DNA from: Bacillota bacterium
GTDB taxonomy: Bacteria > Macinerneyibacteriota > Macinerneyibacteria > Macinerneyibacteriales > DSCS01
Length of the DNA: 64,000 bases
Assembly (NCBI GenBank): GCA_011048995.1
Contig: DSCS01000018.1
Span: 1-64,000 of the forward strand
Direction of reading: 5' to 3'
The notes beneath the pieces were generated by a model. That model saw nothing but the letters and a program-made list of their open reading frames with translations, ran no database searches and was not told where the DNA came from. Position 1 is the first letter of the stretch. Every line of letters begins with the position of its first letter. The position numbers and the translations under genes are program-made. This document shows, in pieces, positions 7,804-16,922 of this stretch.

Positions 7804-10800
7804 ATGGAAAGAATCAACGGACGTTATACAATTCAAAAAGAAATGGCTAAAGGGGAGTTCGGCGTTATTTATCAGGTGCTGGACTCCGATGACCCGAAAT
7901 GTCTCCTTAAATCCATGAAGATCTATAACTCGGATAAAATGGGAGATTCCTGGCTCGGACAGTTTAAAAGAGAGTATAAATACTTAAGCGAAATCTTTTT
8001 GCCCTGTGTTGTAAAGGTCTATGACTTTGATTCGATCCATACGATTGACGGCGCGGCCTTTATGGGGAACTACTGTTTTTATACCATGGAATATTTGGAG
8101 TATCCTTCACTTTTTGAACTATGGCAAAAGAATGAGATAGAGGATCCCGATGCCGTGCTGCAATCTGTCGGACATTATCTCTCCCTTATGCATCAATACG
8201 ATTATGTTCACGGCGATTTGAATCTGAAGAATATTCTTCTCACACCGGATCACAATGTCATCTTTATCGATCTGGAACCCGGAGAAGAGGCTGAAAAAGA
8301 TATCAACGATTTTAGAGAGATCACAGAGCTTCTGAACCCTACTTATCACTCTTCGACTGTGTTGCCGGACATTGATTTTATTTTTGACCGTTTTTCCTTC
8401 ACTCTGGACATGGTTCCTGAAATCAAAGAGGAGTGTGTGAAATTGTTAAATCAGCTTTATGAAAATGAAGGAATGACAGTCAGCCAATTGACGAATATCC
8501 CCTCAGATATTATCCTTCCGCTTGAAGATTATATCCGAATGAGTCTGCAGGCTGAAGGCTATGTTTTTATAAAAATCTCCGGTTCAAAAACCCCTTACTC
8601 TGTTATGAAACATTTTATTCATTATCTATTTTCGGAACCGCGCTATCAACCCCTTATCCGAAAAGACAGAGCGCTTTTGCAGCATATTATGACTTTGCAG
8701 GAGGGCGATGACGGTGATCTGCAGATCTCTGTAGGCGATGTTGAAATAACAGGGACCTTTGTGCGGCTCTTTGAAGAGCTTTCCTATTATATCAAACCTG
8801 TTATTTTTATTGACGGGATTGATTTTACAGATGCAAAAAGTATTGAGATCTTGAAAAAAACGATACAGCTTTATAGCGGTAAAGCCTTTACCCTGATCTT
8901 TCATGGGAATTCGCATTTTATTTCCGAGGGAGATGTGCAGCTTACTCGCTATTTCACAGCGGAACGGATGAACGAAACACAGCGGAGCAAGGAGCTGGTG
9001 AATGGATTTCTTGGTCTTTTTGAAAGTATAGATATGCAGGAATTAAAGAAGTATCTTTCTTCAGCAGGATTCTGGAAAAGCATTGCTTTTATGATCAACT
9101 TAAAACAGTGGCGTCCTTATTTTGAATACAGAGATGGAGCACTGGTTTTTTCCGGAGACGCTGAAGCACTTTTTTCCGCCCCGTCTTACAGAAGAGTCAT
9201 TGATAATCTCTTAGAATTAGCATCTTCCCGAAAACTTCTATCGGCGATGGTCTATTTCAAAAAACCCGTAAGAAAGGAATTTTTGAAAAGCTTTTTTGGG
9301 CCGGGCTTTGCACAGGAGTTTGAAAAGTTGAAAACAGAACGGATTATTGCCGAGTATTATAATGCCATGGCAGAGCCTGCAGATTATGCCTTATACGAAG
9401 AGTTAAAAAAGCGGATAAGGCAACTCCCTCTCGGCGAATCGGAAAAAAACATCAAAAAAGTTCTCGCTGTTTATGAAAGGGGAGAAGGCAGCCTGAGTGA
9501 TAATGAATTGTCGCGGTATATTCAATATTTGCTGAGGCTGGAGGATTATAAAAGAGCCGCCGATGTGATCCAACGGCTGATATATTTCCCGGAAAAACTC
9601 AGCGACTCAGAAATTGCGGAACGCTATCGGGAAATCATGGAAGATTTTTATCAGTCACACGGATGTTCTTTTGAGTGCATAACACAACCCGGGAAGAGAG
9701 CCGTTATCGAGATCCTCTTTATCAGAAGCTTGTTTTCAGAAGAGGATGAAAAAGCGGTCCCATTCTATGATCGGGGGATGGAGGAATATCAAGGAGAAAG
9801 GGAAAAGGCACTATTTGCTCTTTTCAAATTTTCGAAATTGAATATTCTTAAAAAAACCGAGGAGATCAAGCCGCTCATTGATTTCATTCTTGAGAGCATT
9901 GAATCTTTAGAGCCGGGTTATCAGGCGCTTTTTTATGCGGAGGCAAGCAATTTCTATGAACAAAATTGGGAGCATGGCCTCGCTGTTCAATATGCCAGGA
10001 AAACGCTTTCTCTTTGCCGGAATAAAGAAAAATGTGCTTTGTGTTATCATGCAATGACGACCATATTCTCTTCGCTTATCTATCAGAATGATGTCAAAAG
10101 GGTGAACGCTTATGCCCGTTATTTTATTAAGATGGGAGAAAAAGATCAGAATTATAATTGGCTTTACAGCCTTCACAATAATTATGGGGTCTTTTATTAT
10201 CGGATGATAAAGCATGACAAAGCGATTGAGCAGTTTAAGCTTTCGTCTCAGTATGCCAAAAAAGGACATAATTACCGCAAGATTATGATTACATTGAACA
10301 ACATTTCGATCTTTGAACCTGATGTCGACAAAAAAATCGGATATCTTAAAGAAGCAGCTTCTTATGCGAAGATGATCAATGAAAAAATGACACTGCTCCT
10401 CATAATCACAAATATGCTTAATACCTATTATCTGACCGGGTCTTTTCAGGAAGCCTGGGAATTGGTGAAAAAAAATGAAAAAGCACTTTTTTCGCCTTTG
10501 CAGATCAGCAATAATTCCCTTCTCCGTCGGCAGCTTCATTTTTACTATGTTGTTCAATGGTTGCTGGTTTTGAGAGGAGATAAAAAATATCAGAAGCAAA
10601 TATTACATATTCTTTCCGCGACGCCTGTTAATAAAGAGAATCCCTTCTCTCACTATTATGAACTGGATATTCTTTTGGCCCGGCTTTTTGTTGAAGGCTA
10701 TCAACCCGCCCACAGAAAAACCTTTGAATCCCTTATGGAGAAAACCATAGAGGGTTTTGAGATGAGCGCTTACTTCACTTACATTGTCCCGCATCTATCA

Positions 10801-12225
10801 AAAGAGGAATTTCGAAAAGCCAAAAAAGAGATCCATAAAAAAATGCTGAAAAAGCATGGAGAAGTCTTCTCGGATTATGAGATGGTGTTCAAAATTGAAG
10901 AGGATCCGCGGCTCAGAGAGCCGGAAAAACGCATCCGTTATATTCGGCAGAATTTTAAAATTTCACTTTATGATCATTGGGCTTCTGCGGGGCAATATTT
11001 TTATTGGAAGATTCAGCTTCTTTTGGCCAAAGCTTTGTATGATACAGGTTCTGCCGACTTTAAAAAACATCTGAGCCTTTTTGTTGAGTATTATAAAAGG
11101 GCCATGGAACAGGCAAAAGGAAGTCGCTCCGCAACTCCGACCTTTTTGTTTCATCTCAAAGAATACTGCGAAGAATTTTTCCCCCTGATAAACCTTGACC
11201 TGAAAAAAGGGAAAAAATGCCCCTCCTTGAATGTTATTATCAGCAGTTATCGACAACTGACCGATCAGCTCAAGGATTCCCATCCGGCCGATCCCGCATA
11301 TTTAAGCAATGCCATGAAAGCTGTCAGCGCAAACTTTTTTTATGACCGTATTATATTCTTTCAGAAAGAAGGGACGGAGTTTGTTGAAAAAGTGCGTATT
11401 CATTCAACTCCGGTCTTATATCACCCACGTGAGGAACCGGCTGACCATGATTATGCTTTATGTGATTATGACGGACGTATTCACAGGTGTGAAAAGTGCG
11501 GCCATTCTGCTTTAACGGAATATATGATCATTCCGCTCATGGATAAGAACGCCGTTTTGCGCTTTTCAAAAGAAAAAACCAATGGGAGTTCATCCCTGAA
11601 CAGAAAATCACATCTTCCTCTGTTGGGCTATATTTATATGGACAAAAAGCATTTGGTAAAAACTGATTATGATATGTCCATGTTGGAGATGGTCCAGCTC
11701 TACTTCCTCCGTTATTTGGAGACCGTCATCTTGGAAAATGTCTATATGCGGGATGCCCTGACGTCACTCTATGTGCGGGATGTTTTTATGAATGCTGTTA
11801 AAGACTATATTTATACAGGGGCAAATCGTCATAAAAGATTTGTCCTCTGTATGCTTGATATTGATCATTTTAAAGAAGTCAATGACCTTTACGGGCATCA
11901 GAAAGGAGATGAGATTTTAAAAAAGACAGCCCTTCTTGTCAAAAAATTGCTCCGTTCTTCCGATAACATCGGCCGCTACGGCGGCGAGGAATTTGCGCTG
12001 ATGTTCCCTGATGAGGGCATGTCTTCAGGAATGAAAATCGCCGAGCGTATCAGAAAAACCATCGAAGAGTCCAAGCTTATGGGTTCGTCGAGAAGCCTTA
12101 CCGTAAGCATAGGCCTGGCGGCTTACCCTGAAGATTCCAAATGGGTGGAAGAGCTTATCGGGGTGGCTGATAAACGTCTGTACACAGCAAAACAGCAGGG
12201 ACGCAACCGCATTGTGGGAGTTTAG
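7804..12225 (+). CDS. Kinase-like / degenerate STAND / TPR / GGDEF sensor, paralogue B
   Basis: A protein of 1473 residues, paralogous to 387-5168. The N-terminal kinase domain is better preserved: glycine loop KGEFGVIY, a lysine in the KSMKIY segment, catalytic loop HGDLNLKN at 136-143, and DLE in place of DFG. Next comes a STAND/AAA-like region with a Walker B-like strand VIFIDGID but, at the Walker A position, ISGSKTPYS with no GK[ST]. TPR-like helices follow (~550-1000), then a GAF-like stretch with a small cysteine cluster (HRCEKCG). The GGDEF domain carries DIDHFKEVND, I-site RSSD and an intact GGEEF at 1393-1397, so diguanylate cyclase activity is plausible. Unlike paralogue A, it ends right after GGDEF. 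Input signal unknown. The start codon has a promoter immediately upstream and no ribosome binding site. Confidence 0.85.
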   Translation: MERINGRYTIQKEMAKGEFGVIYQVLDSDDPKCLLKSMKIYNSDKMGDSWLGQFKREYKYLSEIFLPCVVKVYDFDSIHTIDGAAFMGNYCFYTMEYLEYPSLFELWQKNEIEDPDAVLQSVGHYLSLMHQYDYVHGDLNLKNILLTPDHNVIFIDLEPGEEAEKDINDFREITELLNPTYHSSTVLPDIDFIFDRFSFTLDMVPEIKEECVKLLNQLYENEGMTVSQLTNIPSDIILPLEDYIRMSLQAEGYVFIKISGSKTPYSVMKHFIHYLFSEPRYQPLIRKDRALLQHIMTLQEGDDGDLQISVGDVEITGTFVRLFEELSYYIKPVIFIDGIDFTDAKSIEILKKTIQLYSGKAFTLIFHGNSHFISEGDVQLTRYFTAERMNETQRSKELVNGFLGLFESIDMQELKKYLSSAGFWKSIAFMINLKQWRPYFEYRDGALVFSGDAEALFSAPSYRRVIDNLLELASSRKLLSAMVYFKKPVRKEFLKSFFGPGFAQEFEKLKTERIIAEYYNAMAEPADYALYEELKKRIRQLPLGESEKNIKKVLAVYERGEGSLSDNELSRYIQYLLRLEDYKRAADVIQRLIYFPEKLSDSEIAERYREIMEDFYQSHGCSFECITQPGKRAVIEILFIRSLFSEEDEKAVPFYDRGMEEYQGEREKALFALFKFSKLNILKKTEEIKPLIDFILESIESLEPGYQALFYAEASNFYEQNWEHGLAVQYARKTLSLCRNKEKCALCYHAMTTIFSSLIYQNDVKRVNAYARYFIKMGEKDQNYNWLYSLHNNYGVFYYRMIKHDKAIEQFKLSSQYAKKGHNYRKIMITLNNISIFEPDVDKKIGYLKEAASYAKMINEKMTLLLIITNMLNTYYLTGSFQEAWELVKKNEKALFSPLQISNNSLLRRQLHFYYVVQWLLVLRGDKKYQKQILHILSATPVNKENPFSHYYELDILLARLFVEGYQPAHRKTFESLMEKTIEGFEMSAYFTYIVPHLSKEEFRKAKKEIHKKMLKKHGEVFSDYEMVFKIEEDPRLREPEKRIRYIRQNFKISLYDHWASAGQYFYWKIQLLLAKALYDTGSADFKKHLSLFVEYYKRAMEQAKGSRSATPTFLFHLKEYCEEFFPLINLDLKKGKKCPSLNVIISSYRQLTDQLKDSHPADPAYLSNAMKAVSANFFYDRIIFFQKEGTEFVEKVRIHSTPVLYHPREEPADHDYALCDYDGRIHRCEKCGHSALTEYMIIPLMDKNAVLRFSKEKTNGSSSLNRKSHLPLLGYIYMDKKHLVKTDYDMSMLEMVQLYFLRYLETVILENVYMRDALTSLYVRDVFMNAVKDYIYTGANRHKRFVLCMLDIDHFKEVNDLYGHQKGDEILKKTALLVKKLLRSSDNIGRYGGEEFALMFPDEGMSSGMKIAERIRKTIEESKLMGSSRSLTVSIGLAAYPEDSKWVEELIGVADKRLYTAKQQGRNRIVGV

Positions 12226-12256
12226 GGAAAAAAAAGGAAAAGAAAATCCTTCCGCT

Positions 12257-12577
12257 TCAGTGCTTCTTCAAATAGATATAGATTCCGGGAATAGGAATAA
12301 GGGCATAAAGCCAGGTGGCAACCAGTTTGACCCCCTGAATGGGACTCCCGCATTCTAAAGTCACTGTTTCTCCGGCTTTCAACTCGAAAGAAATCCTTTG
12401 GCTTTTGTAAATATCCTGACGGATCTGGACTTCATGTTTCCCAATGGAAAGATCGATCGTGACGGCTTCATTGTTTTTGACAGGTTCTTTGCGTTCTCCG
12501 TCCACATAGATCCAGAATTTTCTAAAACGGCTTTTCCTTTGATGAATCCTTTTGACGATCAGTAATCCGGTGTCCAC
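12257..12577 (-). CDS. Small PEGA-like membrane protein
   Basis: A 106-residue protein with GTG start; GAGGAGG lies four bases upstream. Residues ~20-75 look like a small beta-sandwich of PEGA type (WIYVDGERKEPV, then IGKHEVQIRQD). The C-terminus is a hydrophobic helix (ATWLYALIPIPGIYIYL). The in-frame assignment rests on the strong ribosome binding site and a consensus promoter. No catalytic function is suggested. It converges with the end of the sensor gene at 12225. Confidence 0.7.
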   Translation of the reverse strand: MDTGLLIVKRIHQRKSRFRKFWIYVDGERKEPVKNNEAVTIDLSIGKHEVQIRQDIYKSQRISFELKAGETVTLECGSPIQGVKLVATWLYALIPIPGIYIYLKKH

Positions 12578-12598
12578 ATGACCTCCTCAGTTAGGATT

Positions 12599-12628
12599 AT
12601 TATAACCGACAAAGAAGAATATTGTCAA
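12599..12628 (-). promoter_or_regulatory. Sigma-70-type promoter for the 12577 gene
   Basis: Reading on the minus strand: TTGACA (12628-12623), an 18-base spacer and TATAAT (12604-12599), followed by the GAGGAGG ribosome binding site and the GTG start. Both hexamers match the consensus exactly. Confidence 0.75.
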
Positions 12629-12714
12629 GGATTACACTCCCGACAAAAGAAAAGAAATAATTAAAACCTTGATTTCAAAAAAAAATACTTCACAATAAAG
12701 TCAAAGGAGGCTTC

Positions 12715-15700
12715 ATGAAAAAAATTAAGAAAGGATATTTCAGATTTCCGGCTCTTCACGGAACGTCCGTTGTTTTCACGGGGGAGGGTGATCTTTGGCG
12801 TTGTTCTGTAGAAGGGGGCGATGCTCAGAGACTTACAAGCCACCACGGATCAGAAACACATCCCCGGATCTCTCCTGACGGGAAATGGATTGCTTTTACA
12901 GGAAAATATGAAGGCTTCCCTGAAGTTTTTGTTGTGCCCCTATGCGGGGGGCGCCCCAAAAGGTTGACCTATAATATTGATGCTTCGTTCGTTGTAAACT
13001 GGACTCGGGACGGACGCATCCTTTACCGCAGCACAAAGAACACAACACTGCCCGATGTCCGTCTCTTTCTCATTGACCCGGTCAGCCTTCAAGAGGAGCC
13101 CGTGCCCCTGAATCAGGCCAGCGAGGGGGTTTATGACGATGCCGGCCGGATCCTCTATTTTACCCGCTTGCCCTTTCAGGGGAGTCATACAAAAAATTAC
13201 AAGGGAGGCTCTGTAGAGCAGATCTGGAAATTTGACGGTAAAAAGGAGGCAGAGCCCCTGACAGAAGATTATCCCGGAACAAGCAAAAATCCTATGTACT
13301 ATAATAAGCGCCTTTATTTTCTATCCGATAGAAACGGGGGATTAAATCTGTGGTCTATGAACGAGAGTGGCAAGGACCTTAAACAGCATACTTTTCATGC
13401 CGCTTTTGAGGTCAGGAGTGCTGATCATTATAAGGGACAGATCCTTTACCAATGCGCCGGGGATCTCTATCTTTATGATATTGAACAGGATAATGAAAAA
13501 AAGCTTGAGATTTCTCTGATCTCTGACTTTGACCAGACGCGTGAAAAATGGATAGAAAACCCTTCGGACTATATCGAAGACTATGACCTCTCTCCCGATG
13601 GCCGGAGCCTTCTCCTGACGGCTCGAGGAAGGATATTTTACGCTTCAGCCGGGAAAGGGCGTCTTTTTCAAGTTTCTCAAAAGGAGGGCGTGCGGTATAA
13701 ACATGCTGTCTTTGTCAAAAACAGCGGATCCTGCCTCGCGTTATCTGATGAAAAGGATGAATTTGAGTTTTCCCGTATTCTTTTCGGGAAGAGTCAAAAA
13801 GAGACTCGTATTACCGGGAAATCAAAGACGATCAATCTTAAAGGATATCCCTCTCCGGACGGGAGTGTGATGCTTTATGGTGACAAAGACCGCCGGGTGT
13901 GGCTGGCAGACCTGAAAACCGATGAACAAAAAGAGATCGTCCGCTCCGATTATGAGGAAGTCACCGTTTTTGCCTGGTCTCCGGACAGCTCTTTTGCCGC
14001 TTTTACGATGACAGCTGCTTCTAACTTGATGACACAGATATTTTTGTATGACAGAAAGAAAAACGAGATATTCCCTGTGACATCTGAACGTTATCACTCC
14101 TTTTCTCCCGCGTGGAGTCCTGACGGGAAATGGCTTTATTTTCTTTCAGATAGACATCTGAACACTGTAGTCCCTTCTCCCTGGGGACCAAGACAACCTG
14201 AGCCTTATTTTAAAAATCCCGACAAAGTCTATATGCTGGACCTGACAGGTGGGCAAAGATCTCCCTTTTTGGAAAACGATGAATTACAGCCGGCAGAAAA
14301 AAAGAAAAAGGAAAAAGACGATGCAGCGTCGCTTCATATGGTGATCAAACGAAAAGGGCTGAATGAGCGGTTGTGGGAAGTCCCCGTCAGGCCGGGGCTT
14401 TTTTCTGATCTGCAAGTGACAGACGACCGGCTTTTTATTATGGAAATGGTCATGGACGAAGAGATGAGTTTCACCCTTAACATGACAAAAATTCAAAATG
14501 AAAAACCTGCGGAGATGATAACACTTTGCGATAAATGCAACGGTTTTCTCCTTTCAGCCGATAAAAAGAAAATCCTATTGAAAAAGAACAGCCATTTTTA
14601 TGTCTTTGACAGCACTCTGGATAAGATCGATCAATGGGATGATATCAAAGTCGATCTCTCTTCCTGGAGGTTCTCCGTAAATCCTGTAAGCGAATGGGCG
14701 CAGATGCTCAAGGATGCCTGGCGCATGGAACGGGATTACTTTTATGACAAAGAACTTCATGGAGCTGATTATGAACATCTTTTGAGACTTCATCTACCTC
14801 TTGTGGAGAAGGTGACAGACAGAGAAGAATTGGACGACCTTATCGCCATGCTGGTCAGCGAACTCCGCGCTCTTCATACTTTTGTCAGAGGGGGAGATAT
14901 CCGCGAAGGACGTGAAAAGATCAATATCGGCTGTTTAGGAGCGGAATTCCGGGAAGAGGAAGGGCATTGGTTTATCGGACATATTTATAAAACGGATCCG
15001 GACCTTCCCGGAAAATGTTCTCCCTTGCTTCGTCCCGATCTGGATATAAGAGAAGGCGATGAACTCATTGCCTTCGACGGGATCGAAGTCAAGGGTGAGC
15101 AGAGCCCTCACAGACTACTGCGGGGGAAGGTCCGCTGTCAGATCATACTTGCAATGAAAAGACAGGGGAAGCTTTATCATGCTGTGGTCAAAACACTTTC
15201 TCCCGAAGACGAAGTCTCTATGCGTTATGCTGAATGGGAATATTTAAAAAGACTGGCCGTGGAAAAAGAGAGTGGGGGATCCATAGGGTATTTGCATCTC
15301 CGGGCCATGGGACGCGATGATTATAATGAGTGGGCCCGTCAGTTTTATCCTGTTTTTGACAGAAAAGGGCTGATTATCGATGTGCGTCATAACCGGGGAG
15401 GGAATATCGACAGCTGGATCGTTGAAAAACTTCTTCGGAAGGCTTGGTTTTACTGGAAGGCTCGTGACAGCGCTCCCCATTGGAATATGCAATATGCGTT
15501 CACCGGACATCTTGTTGTGCTCTGTAATGAAAGGACGGCGTCTGACGGGGAAGCCTTTTGTGAAGCAATCAAAAGACTTAAATTGGGAACTGTTATCGGC
15601 CGAAGGACCTGGGGAGGAGAGATCTGGCTTTCCTTTAATAATCTTCTTGTGGATAAGGGGATTGCATCGGCGGCGCAAATGGGTGTTTACGGTCCGGAAA

Positions 15701-15891
15701 GTGAATGGCTGATTGAAGGCCATGGTGTCGAACCGGATATCGATGTGGACAATCTGCCCTTTGAGACATATCAGGGAAAGGACAGACAGCTGGAGTATGC
15801 GTTAGGCTATTTAAAGAATAAAATAAGAGAGCATCCGGTAGAAATACCTGAAGCGCCGCAGTTCCCCAATAAGACAAAAAACCGCAAATAA
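12715..15891 (+). CDS. Tricorn protease homologue, cytosolic type
   Basis: A 1058-residue protein with the Tricorn layout: N-terminal beta-propeller repeats with TolB-like SPDGKWIAF motifs, a second propeller, a PDZ-like region (~770-830) and a C-terminal serine peptidase domain of family S41 type. The likely nucleophile is S943 in TASDGE, and H721 in ALHTF matches the Tricorn histidine. The Ser that normally precedes this His is Leu here. A C-terminal IEGHGVEPDI segment fits the conserved Glu region. There is no signal peptide, so the protein should be cytosolic and could degrade oligopeptides downstream of ATP-dependent proteases. AAAGGAGG precedes the ATG. A second, exported homologue lies at 19895-23119. 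Confidence 0.9.
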   Translation: MKKIKKGYFRFPALHGTSVVFTGEGDLWRCSVEGGDAQRLTSHHGSETHPRISPDGKWIAFTGKYEGFPEVFVVPLCGGRPKRLTYNIDASFVVNWTRDGRILYRSTKNTTLPDVRLFLIDPVSLQEEPVPLNQASEGVYDDAGRILYFTRLPFQGSHTKNYKGGSVEQIWKFDGKKEAEPLTEDYPGTSKNPMYYNKRLYFLSDRNGGLNLWSMNESGKDLKQHTFHAAFEVRSADHYKGQILYQCAGDLYLYDIEQDNEKKLEISLISDFDQTREKWIENPSDYIEDYDLSPDGRSLLLTARGRIFYASAGKGRLFQVSQKEGVRYKHAVFVKNSGSCLALSDEKDEFEFSRILFGKSQKETRITGKSKTINLKGYPSPDGSVMLYGDKDRRVWLADLKTDEQKEIVRSDYEEVTVFAWSPDSSFAAFTMTAASNLMTQIFLYDRKKNEIFPVTSERYHSFSPAWSPDGKWLYFLSDRHLNTVVPSPWGPRQPEPYFKNPDKVYMLDLTGGQRSPFLENDELQPAEKKKKEKDDAASLHMVIKRKGLNERLWEVPVRPGLFSDLQVTDDRLFIMEMVMDEEMSFTLNMTKIQNEKPAEMITLCDKCNGFLLSADKKKILLKKNSHFYVFDSTLDKIDQWDDIKVDLSSWRFSVNPVSEWAQMLKDAWRMERDYFYDKELHGADYEHLLRLHLPLVEKVTDREELDDLIAMLVSELRALHTFVRGGDIREGREKINIGCLGAEFREEEGHWFIGHIYKTDPDLPGKCSPLLRPDLDIREGDELIAFDGIEVKGEQSPHRLLRGKVRCQIILAMKRQGKLYHAVVKTLSPEDEVSMRYAEWEYLKRLAVEKESGGSIGYLHLRAMGRDDYNEWARQFYPVFDRKGLIIDVRHNRGGNIDSWIVEKLLRKAWFYWKARDSAPHWNMQYAFTGHLVVLCNERTASDGEAFCEAIKRLKLGTVIGRRTWGGEIWLSFNNLLVDKGIASAAQMGVYGPESEWLIEGHGVEPDIDVDNLPFETYQGKDRQLEYALGYLKNKIREHPVEIPEAPQFPNKTKNRK

Positions 15892-16066
15892 AGAAAGAGG
15901 CATGAATATCAACGCTTTTTTGGGCGGAGTTTAAACGTTCCGCTCTACGGAGATGATGTCGCTGAACCGAGAACTTTTTAAAGGCCTGGAAAAAGAAGGG
16001 GAGTGTCGTTTTTATCTGTTCCTGAACTAGGGAGATCGGATAAAAGCGGTTTAGGAAGGAAAAAAA

Positions 16067-16521
16067 ATGATTCGATTATTCAAGTTTCTCGCTATATGCG
16101 GATTTCTTTTTATCCTCTGTGCGGGAGCTTTTTTTTATCTTTTTTCAAACCAGGAGGTCTTTTCAGCAAAACGACAGCCGCTCATGCCCTGAGTTATCTT
16201 TTTAATATGAACAGGGTGCAGGTGATCGTCTCTGAAGGGCTTGAGCGGAGTCAGGTCAGAGTCACTTGGGATGAGAGCGTGGTTATTGACAGGGGCCGCA
16301 GCGTCAGAAAAGGGATGAGCCGGGAGCGTTACGGTTATGGAAACAATACTTTTCGAGTTTTCTACGGAACAAAGGAGATCGGAGGATTTGCTCAGTATAA
16401 GTTTAACAATTGGCATTATCATGCCTATGTTTTTCACTTAAGCCGGCAGGGTGAACAAATCGCTGTTGCGTTAACGATTTCAGGCCCTGATAAGAATCAT
16501 CGGCAGCTGTCTGTAGAGTAG
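16067..16521 (+). CDS. Membrane-anchored protein with a probable frameshift
   Basis: An AGGAAGG ribosome binding site precedes ATG 16067, which opens a clear signal-anchor (MIRLFKFLAICGFLFILCAG) but stops at TGA 16190 after about 41 codons. A second frame, one base back, continues as a plausible soluble domain (LSYLFNMNRVQVIVSEGLE onward) to TAG 16521. Adding one C to the CCC run at about 16187-16189 joins the two frames into one protein of about 151 residues. The longer frame read from 16003 has an unnatural N-terminus. No family is recognised. The break may be a sequencing or assembly error, or a real mutation. Confidence 0.55.
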
Positions 16522-16533
16522 GAGGAGATCAAT

Positions 16534-16847
16534 ATGAAAAGGGAGATTCCTTTTGTCAATAAAGCGCGTGAATCTATGAAAGACAAAAACATCGCATTTT
16601 TGGGGATCACAAAAGTTTCCGGTGATTCCGCGCAATATGAAGAGATGATCAAGAGGTGTATGCAAGAGCATAACATCACCTTTCCTGGGATTATAAGTGA
16701 CCGGAAAAATGACATTTCCGCAAAGTATTCTGTCTGGGGTATCCCTATCCTGTCTTTATCGGCCCCGACGGGAAAGTCCTGGCTATGGGAGTAGAGATGA
16801 GAATGAACAGGCTTCTTTGGACATTAAAGAAATTTGTCCGGGAATAA
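16534..16847 (+). pseudogene. Truncated, frameshifted thioredoxin-like (TlpA/redoxin) remnant
   Basis: The residues from ATG 16534 (MKREIPFVNKARESMKDKNI) match the part of TlpA/AhpC-TSA-type thioredoxin folds that follows the active site, but the WCxxC motif is absent. An in-frame TAG lies just upstream, so the N-terminal half is missing. The frame continues to SVWGIP near 16745 and then goes out of phase. One extra C at the CCC run near 16743 restores GIPYPVFIGPDGKVLAMG, the usual cis-proline and GPDGK ending of the family, through to TAA 16845-16847. GGAGGAG precedes the ATG, so a short product could still be made. Without CxxC it is not expected to be a disulfide oxidoreductase. Confidence 0.65.
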
Positions 16848-16922
16848 GTCTGCCGATGAGAAGAAAGGCAATTTGATGAAGGAACGAATCTGCATCATTG
16901 TTGCAGCTGATGAGGAGGTCCT

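Noticed and set aside
9907-10599. 230-codon frame on the minus strand
   Set aside because: It lies entirely opposite the TPR region of the 7804 gene, and no ribosome binding site or domain supports it.
15244-15723. 159-codon minus-strand frame inside the Tricorn gene
   Set aside because: Shadow of the catalytic domain of the plus-strand gene, which has clear motifs.
15921-15941. Inverted repeat GCGGA / TCCGC after the first Tricorn gene
   Set aside because: Stem is only five bases and there is no T-run; not a convincing terminator.
16003-16066. Upstream extension of the frameshifted gene at 16067
   Set aside because: The extension gives an unnatural N-terminus, whereas ATG 16067 in another frame opens a clean membrane anchor behind a ribosome binding site.
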